Shown here in pieces: positions 9,907 to 18,173 of a DNA stretch of 64,000 nt (its first letter is position 1; every line of letters begins with the position of its first letter). The notes under the pieces were generated by a model. The model searched no databases and was not told the origin of the DNA. It saw only the letters and a program-made list of their open reading frames with translations. The position numbers and the translations under genes are program-made. Where the stretch lies: the NCBI RefSeq assembly GCF_030250645.1, contig NZ_JASSVS010000006.1, forward strand, positions 1-64,000. The letters are read 5' to 3'. This DNA is from Marinobacter azerbaijanicus (lineage in GTDB: Bacteria > Pseudomonadota > Gammaproteobacteria > Pseudomonadales > Oleiphilaceae).

Positions 9907-10749
9907 TTACAATTCATATCCTAGCTGACTCGCGCTACCAGCACAGATATCTCTAATAATTTCACAATTCCTTTCGCCAAAGAATTCACTAGGCGATATA
10001 TCAAGATTTCCTTTTGGTTGGTGCTGAACATCAACAGAAGCGCTGATATCCTTTTGAACCTTCAGCCCTAGCTGGTGCGCTAAATTTTCGATTGCTAACT
10101 TCTTGTTCTGTGTAAATTCTTCATATCGAATTGATATGAAATCATCTTTGGCATCGAGATAAGTACGAGCCGCAGCATCCCAGCGGTGGGCCATGCCTTC
10201 GATATAGGTGCCCCGGGGTCGACCGAGCCAAGAACTGTCTAACGCCAATCGCCATACAGGCGTTTCTTGCAACTCCGACCAGTCGTCGTACTCGATATCA
10301 TGGAGGTTTCCCGGAATTTTCAGGCGATTCAGAATGCTTCTGATGTTTTGATATGGGTTTCGCTGAATAAACACAAACTTTGCTTTTGGCATAAGGCCAA
10401 CCATTTCGTCATAAAAATACGTTAGACTTGGCTCTTTGATAATTGTCCGGGAAAAGTCCTCCTTATATCTGTATGCGACTTCTCCGAAGTTTGTAACACC
10501 ATACTTGACACAGAGTTGCCAGCCAACATCCTGAATTGCTCGTTGGAGGTCAAGCGTTACCGACTGCGCGGTTGCCTCTGCCAAAAGCGCCGCTATGGCG
10601 GTTGAACCGGTTTTTTGATTCCCAAGGACTACGATAGGCTCGGCAATTGCCAATCTACCAATAAAAGCTTCAATATCTCGAGCCTGCTTTTGTTGAAGCC
10701 ACGAATTTCTTTTTCTATTAACTTTTCGAAGTAGATTAAAACCCATCAA
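9907..10749 (-). CDS. sulfotransferase family protein
   Basis: 280 residues. GNQKTGSTAIA at 43-53 matches the 5'-phosphosulfate loop of PAPS-dependent sulfotransferases and FVFIQRNPYQNIRSIL near 125-140 matches the 3'-phosphate-binding segment. It would move sulfate from PAPS to a hydroxyl of a glycan or lipid carrier. Its place between wecE and wzx implies that a sugar of this polysaccharide may be sulfated; this is inference. The family also contains enzymes of unrelated specificity. Confidence 0.8.
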   Translation of the reverse strand: MMGFNLLRKVNRKRNSWLQQKQARDIEAFIGRLAIAEPIVVLGNQKTGSTAIAALLAEATAQSVTLDLQRAIQDVGWQLCVKYGVTNFGEVAYRYKEDFSRTIIKEPSLTYFYDEMVGLMPKAKFVFIQRNPYQNIRSILNRLKIPGNLHDIEYDDWSELQETPVWRLALDSSWLGRPRGTYIEGMAHRWDAAARTYLDAKDDFISIRYEEFTQNKKLAIENLAHQLGLKVQKDISASVDVQHQPKGNLDISPSEFFGERNCEIIRDICAGSASQLGYEL

Positions 10750-10833
10750 GCAACCTTAAAAAACCAAGAATTATGGTGAGCCGAAAATAATAATCCAGAA
10801 TTCATCTGGCTTATTCACAGCGGGGGACGCTGC

Positions 10834-11973
10834 TTACGAAATCAATACATAAAATTCATAAATAGCATCAACAACTTCTTTCTGGATTACCTCATCAATC
10901 CCAAACCACATAGGCAGCCGCACCAATCGCTCGCTTTCACTCGTGGTAAAGCAATCTTCACCGTGGAACCGGCCGAATGCTGCACCTGCTTTGGCAGAGT
11001 GCAAAGGTACATAATGAAATACCGCCAGAATATCCCGGCTCTTGAGGTGTTGTAGCAAAGCGGTGCGCTCGTCCAGCTCGGCGGTTTTCAGGTAAAACAT
11101 GTGGGCATTGTGCAGGCAACTGTCTGGAATGGTTGAAAGTTCAATGCGTCCCTCTTCCGCAAGTGGCTGTAGGTGTTGCCAGTAATATTGCCAGGCGTTC
11201 AAGCGAGACTCATTGATTTCGGTTGCATGCTCCAACTGTGCCCACAGGTAAGCGGCTTGCAATTCACTTGGCAGGTAGCTACTGCCGATATCCACCCATT
11301 GGTATTTGTCTACCATGCCCCGGAAGAACTGGCTCCGGTTAGTGCCTTTCTCGCGAATAACCTCGGCGCGCTCGACAAAGCGTTCGTCGTTGATGATCAG
11401 CAGGCCACCTTCACCTCCGCTGGTGTAGTTCTTGGTTTCGTGGAAGCTGAACGCTCCAAGGTGGCCAACGGTTCCCAACGCACGCCCTTTGTAGCTGCTC
11501 ATCATGGCTTGGGCTGCATCTTCAACCACATAGAGGTTGTGGAGCCCGGCAATATCCATAATGGTGTCCATCTCGCACGCAACGCCAGCGTAGTGCACCG
11601 GCACGATGGCTCGGGTGTTGGGGCTGATTGCCGCCTCGATAAGGTTTTCGTCGATGTTCATGGTATCGGGCCGGATATCAACGAACACAATCTTTGCACC
11701 ACGGAGCACGAAGGCGTTTGATGTACTCACGAAGGTGTAGCTCGGCATGATTACCTCGTCGCCGGGCTGTATGTCGATCAAGATGGCGGCCAGCTCCAAG
11801 GCAGCAGTGCAGGAGGGAGTTAGCAATGTTTTTTTTGCTGGAAGGTTGGCTTCAAACCATTCCTGGCATTGTTTGCCAAAAGGGCCGTCGCCGGACAGCT
11901 TGTTACTTTCCAGTGCCTGTTTGATGTATTGCTCTTCAACACCTGTAACAGGAGGCTTATTAAACGGGATCAT
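10834..11973 (-). CDS. wecE: dTDP-4-amino-4,6-dideoxygalactose transaminase (WecE/RffA)
   Basis: PLP-dependent DegT/DnrJ/EryC1-family aminotransferase that converts dTDP-4-keto-6-deoxyglucose (the RmlB product) to dTDP-Fuc4N. The start at ATG 11973 gives 379 residues (E. coli WecE about 376) beginning MIPFNKPPVTG, the family's usual N-terminus; it overlaps the upstream stop by 4 bp (ATGA). The frame continues upstream without a family match. EDAAQA at 151-156 holds the PLP-stacking Asp, and SFHETKNYTSGGEGG contains the Schiff-base lysine K181. Neighbouring acetyltransferase and wecF support the Fuc4NAc assignment. Confidence 0.9.
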   Translation of the reverse strand: MIPFNKPPVTGVEEQYIKQALESNKLSGDGPFGKQCQEWFEANLPAKKTLLTPSCTAALELAAILIDIQPGDEVIMPSYTFVSTSNAFVLRGAKIVFVDIRPDTMNIDENLIEAAISPNTRAIVPVHYAGVACEMDTIMDIAGLHNLYVVEDAAQAMMSSYKGRALGTVGHLGAFSFHETKNYTSGGEGGLLIINDERFVERAEVIREKGTNRSQFFRGMVDKYQWVDIGSSYLPSELQAAYLWAQLEHATEINESRLNAWQYYWQHLQPLAEEGRIELSTIPDSCLHNAHMFYLKTAELDERTALLQHLKSRDILAVFHYVPLHSAKAGAAFGRFHGEDCFTTSESERLVRLPMWFGIDEVIQKEVVDAIYEFYVLIS

Positions 11974-12533
11974 TCTTGCTGCTCTTTGAGAAATTGCGCT
12001 TCGAGTTCCAATAAATTCTGCTTGCGATCCTTGATTCTGCGAGCCGGATTTCCTGAATAAACGCCCCATGGCTGGGTACTTTTGTTCACAAGCGTCATGG
12101 CACCAACAGAGCATCCTTCGGCCAACTCTACACCGGGAAATACCATCGAACGTGCACCGATAATAACGTGCCTGCCAATTCGAACCTCAGCTTTACGCTC
12201 ATTCTTGAATTTGTCACTGACAGTAGGGTTGGTTAGCGATCGACCTGAATAGTCATCCGATTGTGAAAATACTTGAACTCCGTATGCCAGTCCGGAAAAG
12301 TCATCCATGAAGACACCCTCCTCGCCCCCCGCGACCAAACAAAAAGGAGCAATATGCACATAGCTTCCGATAGCCACTCGGCCCGATATAACGCAAAAAT
12401 CATCAATCCTTGAGAAATCACCTAGCTCAATCGCATCGGTATTATAAATGCTCGCCTTGTCGCTGACTTTTACGTTTTCACCCACAGCCTTGAACCCCAT
12501 TGCCCTCAGCTGTTCTTTGGTCAGATAAGCCAT
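11970..12533 (-). CDS. hexapeptide (left-handed beta-helix) acetyltransferase, likely dTDP-Fuc4N N-acetylating
   Basis: 187 residues with imperfect isoleucine-patch hexapeptide repeats (for example IYNTDAIELGDFSRIDDF, VAIGSYVHIAPFCLVAGG, VRIGRHVIIGARSMVFPG), the signature of trimeric acyl-CoA transferases. It lies between wecF and wecE, the position where enterobacteria have WecD, a GNAT-fold enzyme. I infer that it performs the same step, acetylation of dTDP-Fuc4N to dTDP-Fuc4NAc, with an unrelated fold. An O-acetyltransferase acting on another sugar is the alternative. Confidence 0.78.
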   Translation of the reverse strand: MAYLTKEQLRAMGFKAVGENVKVSDKASIYNTDAIELGDFSRIDDFCVISGRVAIGSYVHIAPFCLVAGGEEGVFMDDFSGLAYGVQVFSQSDDYSGRSLTNPTVSDKFKNERKAEVRIGRHVIIGARSMVFPGVELAEGCSVGAMTLVNKSTQPWGVYSGNPARRIKDRKQNLLELEAQFLKEQQE

Positions 12534-12534
12534 T

Positions 12535-13590
12535 CTATCCCTCGAAAATATCCGTAAGCTGCTTAATCAGCGTTGCCTTTGAAAAATATGAACGAACTAC
12601 ACGGGCATTCCCTTCAGCCTCATCGGGCGCTATCCGGCAGAGCTCTATACTTTCAACGTCGTTTAGCTTAATTCCCAAGCCATTCAGAAAACGCCAATGG
12701 CTCACGTCGCTCCGTATAAACACCGTTTTCCCCATACCCAAAAGCGTAATCGTGTTTCCCATGGCCTGCTGGCGCCGATGATTAAAGATCGCGATATCGA
12801 GAGTTTCCAAAAACTCCAGATACTGTTCAAACGGCATGAAATCAGTCATAGGTACAAATTTATTTCCGAACCACTCTTTGCCCTGAGTAACTACTTTCTT
12901 GGCGTGGTTCTGGTCGCCATAAGACAAAGGCGCAAATATTTTGATGTTCTGATCTTTGAACGGCAGCAGGCGCTCCAGTGCTTCGATGTGGTTGTTGCTT
13001 GGGTCTGCAGAGTTGCCGAGGAGTATGTTCAAACCATCATGATCAGGGTTGGGGCTCGTCTCCCATGTCATTTTTGGATCGATCACGTTGCTCAAATACA
13101 TTATGCATTCGTGGTGAGTGCCCTTGGCACCATACCACTGGCGGGCCAGTTCTACGTCACCTTTTATATAGCTGACCAAATGGCCCACTCTTCGAATAAA
13201 AAACCTTCGAAATAGTTCTCTCAGGTTCCTATTCAAGCCAACTCTACGGTCCTGATACTCATACAAATCTCCACCCCAAATTACCCAATAGCATTTTGGA
13301 AGTAACCATGGAAAAAAGGATATAACGACAACAAGGTTGTTGTTTAATAAGCTGTGAAGGATAACCTTTTCAGCTTGATGCAACTTCCATAACAACTTCC
13401 CGTATATCAGAACCCTACGCCAAAAATTTCGTGTTTGACCGACAATTTCAATACGAGAGCAAGCATCTAAATTAAACCGTTCATCCGCTATTTTTAACCA
13501 AAACTGATGCCTCTTCGCTTCAAAGTTATCTTCAATGAAACGCACAAACGGAGGGATAAACTTATCTAAATGTCCAACATGCAGTATCAC
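12535..13590 (-). CDS. wecF: TDP-Fuc4NAc:lipid II Fuc4NAc transferase (WecF/RffT family, GT56)
   Basis: 351 residues, close to E. coli WecF (359). The start MILHVGHLDKFIPPFVRFI, WVIWGGDLY around 115 and ILLGNSADPSNNHIEAL near 205 are characteristic of the family, as is FNHRRQQAMGN near 285. It adds 4-acetamido-4,6-dideoxygalactose to a lipid-linked precursor on the cytoplasmic face. It is separated from rmlC by 105 bp with no visible gene and is followed after 1 bp by the acetyltransferase. ECA itself is not expected, since the other wec genes (wecB, wecC, wecG) are absent here; the sugar is probably part of this strain's own polysaccharide. Confidence 0.88.
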   Translation of the reverse strand: MILHVGHLDKFIPPFVRFIEDNFEAKRHQFWLKIADERFNLDACSRIEIVGQTRNFWRRVLIYGKLLWKLHQAEKVILHSLLNNNLVVVISFFPWLLPKCYWVIWGGDLYEYQDRRVGLNRNLRELFRRFFIRRVGHLVSYIKGDVELARQWYGAKGTHHECIMYLSNVIDPKMTWETSPNPDHDGLNILLGNSADPSNNHIEALERLLPFKDQNIKIFAPLSYGDQNHAKKVVTQGKEWFGNKFVPMTDFMPFEQYLEFLETLDIAIFNHRRQQAMGNTITLLGMGKTVFIRSDVSHWRFLNGLGIKLNDVESIELCRIAPDEAEGNARVVRSYFSKATLIKQLTDIFEG

Positions 13591-13695
13591 AAAAAACCTT
13601 TAGGTTAATATTTGATGCTCAAATCACCAGAACTAAAATGGGAACAAAGTAAGGACACCAATAAGAGAGTTCCTGTCCTGTTTTAGCGGCCCCAG

Positions 13696-14256
13696 TCAGT
13701 ATACCTCTTTGAGTTCAGCCGTGGCCTGTTCCAAGCTTTGGGCTTCTTGGTCTTTGCCGGATAGCAGCAGCTCTTCCGGGTTGGTTAGGCCCCAGTTTAC
13801 ATTCAGGGTTGGGTCGTCCCAACGGATGGAGCGGTCGTGCTCCGGGGCGTAGAAGTCGGTGCACTTGTACTGAAAATCCGCCGTTTCACTGGTTACCAGA
13901 AATCCGTGAGCAAACCCCGGCGGCACCCACAGCATGCGGTTGTTCTCTTCCGAGAGGTATTCCCCGACCCACTGGCCGAAAGTGGGCGAGTTGGTGCGCA
14001 GGTCTACGGCTACATCGAACACTTCGCCTCGGGTTATCCGGACCAGTTTGCCCTGGGGCTGTTTGATCTGGTAGTGCAGGCCCCGCAGGGTGTTTTTGAC
14101 GGAGCGGCTGTGATTATCCTGCACGAAGGTGGCGTCGATGCCGGCTTCGCGGAAAGCTTTCTCGTTCCAGGTTTCCATGAAGAAGCCGCGCTCATCTCCG
14201 AACACTTTGGGTTCGATGAGCTTTACATCCGGAATTCTGGTTTCGGTAATTTTCAT
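13696..14256 (-). CDS. rfbC: dTDP-4-dehydrorhamnose 3,5-epimerase (RmlC)
   Basis: 186 residues, full length for RmlC. Cupin fold with the conserved LRGLHYQ at 58-63 (catalytic His) and WVPPGFAHGF around 110-119. Third step of dTDP-L-rhamnose synthesis. Follows rmlA at 9 bp spacing. The presence of the whole rmlBDAC set shows that rhamnose is made here as well as Fuc4NAc. Confidence 0.95.
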   Translation of the reverse strand: MKITETRIPDVKLIEPKVFGDERGFFMETWNEKAFREAGIDATFVQDNHSRSVKNTLRGLHYQIKQPQGKLVRITRGEVFDVAVDLRTNSPTFGQWVGEYLSEENNRMLWVPPGFAHGFLVTSETADFQYKCTDFYAPEHDRSIRWDDPTLNVNWGLTNPEELLLSGKDQEAQSLEQATAELKEVY

Positions 14257-14265
14257 GGGAATCGC

Positions 14266-15135
14266 TTACTTAGTTTTGATCAATTTTTTCAGGTAGGCGC
14301 CGTAGCTGTTCTTTTTGAGGCTTTCGGCCTCGGCCAGCAGTAGCTCTTCGCCGATGAAGCCCATGCGGTAGGCCACTTCTTCCAGGCAGGCGATTTTCAG
14401 ACCCTGGCGTTTTTCCAGGGTTTCGATAAAGCCGCTGGCTTCATGTAGGGAGTCGAAGGTGCCGGTATCAAGCCAGGCGAAGCCTCGGCCCAGTAGTTCT
14501 ACGTTCAGGTCGCCGCGCTCCAGATAGGCCTGATTAACACTGGTGATTTCCAGTTCGCCGCGTTCCGACGGTTTTACCTGTTTGGCGATGTTGACTACAT
14601 CGTTGTCGTAGAAGTAGAGGCCGGTTACCGCGTAGTCCGATTTCGGGCTGGCCGGCTTTTCTTCGATGGAGATGGCGCGGTGGTTATCATCAAACTCCAC
14701 TACGCCGAAGCGTTCGGGGTCGGTTACCTGGTAGCCGAACACGGTAGCGCCCTTCTCTCGCTTCGCGGCCGCTTGCAGCATCTTACTGAGGCCCTGACCG
14801 TAGTAGATGTTGTCTCCTAATACCAGGCATACGCTGTCCTGGCCGATGAAGTCTTCGCCGATGATGAAGGCTTGTGCAAGGCCGTCCGGGCTGGGTTGTT
14901 CAGCGTAGCTGAGGTTGATGCCCCACTGGCTCCCATCGCCCAGTAGACGCTGAAAGCCTTGTTGATCTTCGGGAGTAGTGATCACGAGGACGTCCCGGAT
15001 GCCCGCCAGCATGAGTACGGAGAGCGGGTAGTAGATCATGGGTTTGTCGTACACCGGTAGGAGCTGTTTGGAGATGCCCCTTGTGATTGGATATAGACGG
15101 GTGCCGGAGCCGCCGGCGAGGATTATTCCTTTCAC
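14266..15135 (-). CDS. rfbA: glucose-1-phosphate thymidylyltransferase (RmlA)
   Basis: 289 residues from the GTG at 15135, which is preceded by AAAGGAGAC at ideal spacing and gives the family's N-terminus [19 protein letters not shown] further upstream in-frame ATG (15174) would add 13 residues encoded by repeat sequence and is unlikely. [10 protein letters not shown] is the nucleotide-binding loop; LGDNIYYG holds the metal-binding Asp. It makes dTDP-glucose from glucose-1-P and dTTP. The GTG overlaps the rmlD stop by 4 bp (GTGA). Confidence 0.95.
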   Translation of the reverse strand: MKGIILAGGSGTRLYPITRGISKQLLPVYDKPMIYYPLSVLMLAGIRDVLVITTPEDQQGFQRLLGDGSQWGINLSYAEQPSPDGLAQAFIIGEDFIGQDSVCLVLGDNIYYGQGLSKMLQAAAKREKGATVFGYQVTDPERFGVVEFDDNHRAISIEEKPASPKSDYAVTGLYFYDNDVVNIAKQVKPSERGELEITSVNQAYLERGDLNVELLGRGFAWLDTGTFDSLHEASGFIETLEKRQGLKIACLEEVAYRMGFIGEELLLAEAESLKKNSYGAYLKKLIKTK

Positions 15136-16037
15136 TTTGTCTCCTTTAGGTCTGGTGCAGAGGGGTCTGTCCACGCGGGGGCAGACCCCGTCACTAACAG
15201 GTACTCGCCCAAAGTGAGCGCCAATTGGCCTTGCCAGTCCGGGAGCTGGAGGTTTAGGGCGTTTTCGAGTTTGGTTAAGTCCATCCTTGAGTTCAGCGGG
15301 CGTTTTGCCAGTGTCGGGTAGTCACTGGTAGGGATGGGGTTGGCTTTTGTGTTTTTTTCGGCCAAGCGGAAGATTTCTTTAGCGAAGCCTTGCCAGCTTG
15401 TTTCACCGGTTGGGGCCAGGTGGTAGAGGCCGGTTTCCAGTTTGCTGTGGATAGCCAGTGCGGTTACCTGGGCGATGAGCCTTGCGGGCGTAGGTGCGCC
15501 GATCTGATCAGCTACTATGTTAAGTTCGGTTTTGCTTTCGGCCAGGCGCAGCATGGTTTTCATGAAGTTTTTGCCGCGGGCACTGTAGACCCAGCTGGTT
15601 CGGAAAATCAGGTAGTCCGCGCCGCTTTGCTCGATGGCTTGGTCGCCCTGGAGTTTGGTTTTGCCGTAGTGGCTCAGGGGGCCTGTCGGACTGCTTTCCT
15701 GCCACGGCGTTTCGCCATTGCCAGGGTAGACGTAATCGCTGCTGTAGTGGACCAGGCGTGCGTTATTGGCGGCTGCGTATTCAGCCAACTGTTTGGGCAG
15801 GCCGGCATTCAGGTACTCGGCTTCGGTTTGGTGGTCTTCTGCTGCATCTACAGCTGTCCAGGCAGCGGCATTTACGATCAGGCTTGGCTGGGTTTGGGTC
15901 AGGTAGCTCGCTACCGCTTGTTCGCTGGTTAGGTCTAGCTCTTCTCTGCCTGGGGCGGTTATGGAGCCCAGAGGGGAGAGGGTTCGTTGGAGCTCGAAGC
16001 CTACTTGGCCGGTCTTGCCTAAGAGGAGTATTTTCAT
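15132..16037 (-). CDS. rfbD: dTDP-4-dehydrorhamnose reductase (RmlD)
   Basis: 301 residues. Rossmann GKTGQVG at 7-13 and catalytic Y124-x3-K128 (YGKTK). Reduces dTDP-4-keto-L-rhamnose to dTDP-L-rhamnose with NAD(P)H. The body of the enzyme appears to end near LALTLGEYL; the last roughly 20 residues ([20 protein letters not shown]) are translated from a palindromic repeat at 15162-15189 and the sequence after it, so the C-terminus has been extended by the repeat. Another copy of the same repeat variant stands just upstream of the gene. Confidence 0.94.
   Translation of the reverse strand: MKILLLGKTGQVGFELQRTLSPLGSITAPGREELDLTSEQAVASYLTQTQPSLIVNAAAWTAVDAAEDHQTEAEYLNAGLPKQLAEYAAANNARLVHYSSDYVYPGNGETPWQESSPTGPLSHYGKTKLQGDQAIEQSGADYLIFRTSWVYSARGKNFMKTMLRLAESKTELNIVADQIGAPTPARLIAQVTALAIHSKLETGLYHLAPTGETSWQGFAKEIFRLAEKNTKANPIPTSDYPTLAKRPLNSRMDLTKLENALNLQLPDWQGQLALTLGEYLLVTGSAPAWTDPSAPDLKETK
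15162..15189. repeat. palindromic repeat, REP-A variant (3' end of rmlD)
   Basis: GGGGTCTG and CAGACCCC form an 8-bp inverted repeat around a 12-base GC-rich loop. The arm core GGGGTC...GACCCC is shared with the REP-A copies found from 22.8 kb onward, but the centre (GTCCACGC) is different and shared only with the copy at 16051. It lies inside the rmlD reading frame. Confidence 0.8.
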
Positions 16038-16050
16038 AGTTTTGGTGGTT

Positions 16051-16078
16051 GGGGTCAGTCCACGCTGGGACAGACCCC
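16051..16078. repeat. palindromic repeat, REP-A variant (between rmlB and rmlD)
   Basis: GGGGTCAGTCC and GGGACAGACCCC pair as a long hairpin with one mismatch around ACGCT. Same variant as 15162-15189, so rmlD is flanked by the pair. No T-run follows on the minus strand, so a standard terminator is unlikely; transcript processing or mRNA stability is possible. Confidence 0.8.
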
Positions 16079-16110
16079 GTCGGTGCCTTGGTTCTTTGGT
16101 TTGAAAACTT

Positions 16111-17244
16111 TTAACTCGCTACGCCCAAGCGTTCGCGTTTATAGCTACCGTCTTGTACCCGTTGGCACCAATCCAGGTGATCCAGGTACCACTGCACTGT
16201 TTTGCGGATGCCGGTTTCGAAGGTTTCTTGTGGCGCCCAGCCGAGTTCTTTCTGGATTTTGCTGGCGTCTATGGCGTAGCGCATGTCGTGGCCGGGGCGG
16301 TCTTGCACAAAGGTGATCAGGTCCCGGTAACTGCGTTCCTGCGGGCGGAGTTCCTGGAGGATGTCGCAAATGGTTTGAACGACTTCGATGTTTTGCTTTT
16401 CGTTGTGGCCGCCAATGTTGTAGGTTTCGCCGGGCTTGCCTTCAGTGACGACTTTGTAGAGGGCTCTTGCGTGGTCTTCCACAAACAGCCAGTCGCGGAT
16501 CTGGTCACCTTTGCCGTAAACCGGTAGCGGCTTGCCTTCCAAGGCATTGAGAATCACCAGTGGGATCAGCTTTTCCGGGAAGTGGTAGGGGCCGTAATTG
16601 TTGGAGCAGTTTGTTACCAGTACTGGCAGGCCGTAGGTTCGGTGCCAGGCTCGTACGAGGTGGTCTGAGCTGGCTTTGCTGGCGCTATAGGGGCTACTGG
16701 GGGTGTAGGGTGTTTGTTCGGTGAATAGGGGTAAGTCGTCGTAGGGTTGTCGGATTTCGCTGCGCTCTATCCGACCTACGGTGTTGGTAGCTTCGTCGCC
16801 CTTGGGTATGTCATTAGGATGCGGGAGATCGCCGTAGACTTCGTCGGTGCTGATGTGGTGGAAGCGGAAGTTGGCTCTTCGATCACCCTCCAGAGTGTGC
16901 CAATAGTGACGGGTGGCTTCCAGCAGGGTGTAGGTGCCTACGATGTTGGTTTCGATGAATTCTGCCGGTCCGTCTATGGAGCGGTCTACGTGGCTTTCGG
17001 CGGCCAGGTGCATGATGGCGTCTGGTTGATGCTCTGCCAGCACGCGATCTACCTCGGCGCGGTTGCAGATATCTACCTGCTCGAAGGTGTAGCGTCCGCT
17101 ACTGCTGACGTCGGCCAGGCTTTGGAGGTTGCCCGCGTAGGTTAGCTTGTCCAGGTTGACGACTTCATCATTGGTATTGGTGATGATGTGGCGAATGACT
17201 GCGGAACCAATGAAGCCGGCACCGCCGGTTACCAGGAGTTTCAT
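16111..17244 (-). CDS. rfbB: dTDP-glucose 4,6-dehydratase (RmlB) with an in-frame repeat-encoded insert
   Basis: 377 residues, about 20 more than usual. Rossmann TGGAGFIG at 6-13, DEVYGDL at 134-140 with the catalytic Asp-Glu, and YSASK at 186-190. Makes dTDP-4-keto-6-deoxyglucose, the branch point for rhamnose (RmlC/D) and Fuc4NAc (WecE). Between DLPHP and DLPLF, where other RmlBs have a short loop, this protein has extra residues including [11 protein letters not shown] (156-166), which is the translation of a REP-B palindrome at 16747-16780. The frame is kept and all catalytic motifs are present, so the enzyme is probably active. The ATG overlaps the wzz stop by 4 bp. Confidence 0.95.
   Translation of the reverse strand: MKLLVTGGAGFIGSAVIRHIITNTNDEVVNLDKLTYAGNLQSLADVSSSGRYTFEQVDICNRAEVDRVLAEHQPDAIMHLAAESHVDRSIDGPAEFIETNIVGTYTLLEATRHYWHTLEGDRRANFRFHHISTDEVYGDLPHPNDIPKGDEATNTVGRIERSEIRQPYDDLPLFTEQTPYTPSSPYSASKASSDHLVRAWHRTYGLPVLVTNCSNNYGPYHFPEKLIPLVILNALEGKPLPVYGKGDQIRDWLFVEDHARALYKVVTEGKPGETYNIGGHNEKQNIEVVQTICDILQELRPQERSYRDLITFVQDRPGHDMRYAIDASKIQKELGWAPQETFETGIRKTVQWYLDHLDWCQRVQDGSYKRERLGVAS
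16747..16780. repeat. REP-B palindrome inserted inside rmlB
   Basis: GTCGGAT (16749-16755) and ATCCGAC (16769-16775) form the stem, followed by CTACG, the same layout as the REP-B copies at 22926, 46541, 46600, 47561 and 47608. Here it is read through in frame as part of RmlB. Confidence 0.9.
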
Positions 17245-18167
17245 TCCGGATCTCTTTTACTGAAAAATGAACGAAGCAAGACAACCAGCACCCCGAACAA
17301 GCCGCCAGCCATGGTTGCCACGATCACAATGAGCTTGCGCTTTGGTTGGCTTGGCACTTGGGGGACGACAGCCGGATCTATGGTTTTGAAAACATATTCC
17401 GGACTGGAGTATGCCAGCATAACCTTTCGGGTTTCGGTTTCTATGAGTTGAAAGAACACCTGCTGCATGCCGGCAATGCTGGTTTCCTGGATTTTGTTTT
17501 CCAGGTAATCGATGCTGCGCTCCGCTTCTTCTACATCCAGCTTGCGCATGTGGTCGTTAATGTCTCTTACCAGGTTTTCAACCAGTTCCCGTGCAAATAC
17601 CGGGGACTGGTGCTGAAAATTCACCATTACCATGCCCGTGTTTTTATTCGAGCTGACTCCAAACGCGCTGCGCAACTGATTCACCAGAGTCCAGTCAGTG
17701 GGCTTGAGGGACTGCCCCTGGTCATTCGTCTGCCACTGATTGTTTTCAGGATCAAAACGCTCGCTATCGTATCGGATTTCGCCGGAGCTTGGATTCCACC
17801 CGGCCACGGCTGCGAGCTTGGGCGCGTATTGATGTCGCTCGATAAAATCTGACAGGAAGGCACGGCTTTTGAGCACTTCCTGTGCGATTACTGTCTGGTT
17901 TGAGCCTTCCCCGCCCAGATTGACGCCTGCAAGACTGGCCAGGCCTTGCAGCCCGCCGCCGCTGTTCGATCCCCCACCGTCTTTTGGCGCAAGTGTCGCG
18001 TGAGCGTCGTAGATGTCCGGTTGAAGCTTGGCGTAAACGATGCCCGCTATGGCGCAAGCCACCGCGAACAAAAGGATTATCCACTTGCCCTGCCAAATGG
18101 CTTTGAACAGGACTCTAAGGTCGATCTCGTCGTCTGAAGCTTGATAAGCCGTTGGAGTTTCATTCAT
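17241..18167 (-). CDS. wzz: chain-length determinant protein (Wzz family)
   Basis: 308 residues with the classic layout: cytoplasmic N-terminus with the family start [16 protein letters not shown], first membrane helix at about 29-48, a long periplasmic domain with coiled-coil near 205-240, and a second membrane helix at about 272-294 preceded by the Pro-rich [14 protein letters not shown]. No C-terminal BY-kinase domain. It controls the chain length made by the Wzy-like polymerase. The start lies 6 bp after the SLBB gene stop. Confidence 0.9.
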   Translation of the reverse strand: MNETPTAYQASDDEIDLRVLFKAIWQGKWIILLFAVACAIAGIVYAKLQPDIYDAHATLAPKDGGGSNSGGGLQGLASLAGVNLGGEGSNQTVIAQEVLKSRAFLSDFIERHQYAPKLAAVAGWNPSSGEIRYDSERFDPENNQWQTNDQGQSLKPTDWTLVNQLRSAFGVSSNKNTGMVMVNFQHQSPVFARELVENLVRDINDHMRKLDVEEAERSIDYLENKIQETSIAGMQQVFFQLIETETRKVMLAYSSPEYVFKTIDPAVVPQVPSQPKRKLIVIVATMAGGLFGVLVVLLRSFFSKRDPE

Positions 18168-18173
18168 GGGGAA

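Noticed and set aside
11173..11721. Long plus-strand reading frame opposite wecE
   Set aside because: It is a shadow of the wecE codon pattern; wecE has all PLP-enzyme motifs on the minus strand.
15911..15922. Ops-like sequence AGCGGTAGCGAG on the minus strand inside rmlD
   Set aside because: Ten of twelve matches in the middle of a coding gene is expected by chance; the perfect site in wzi is the better candidate.
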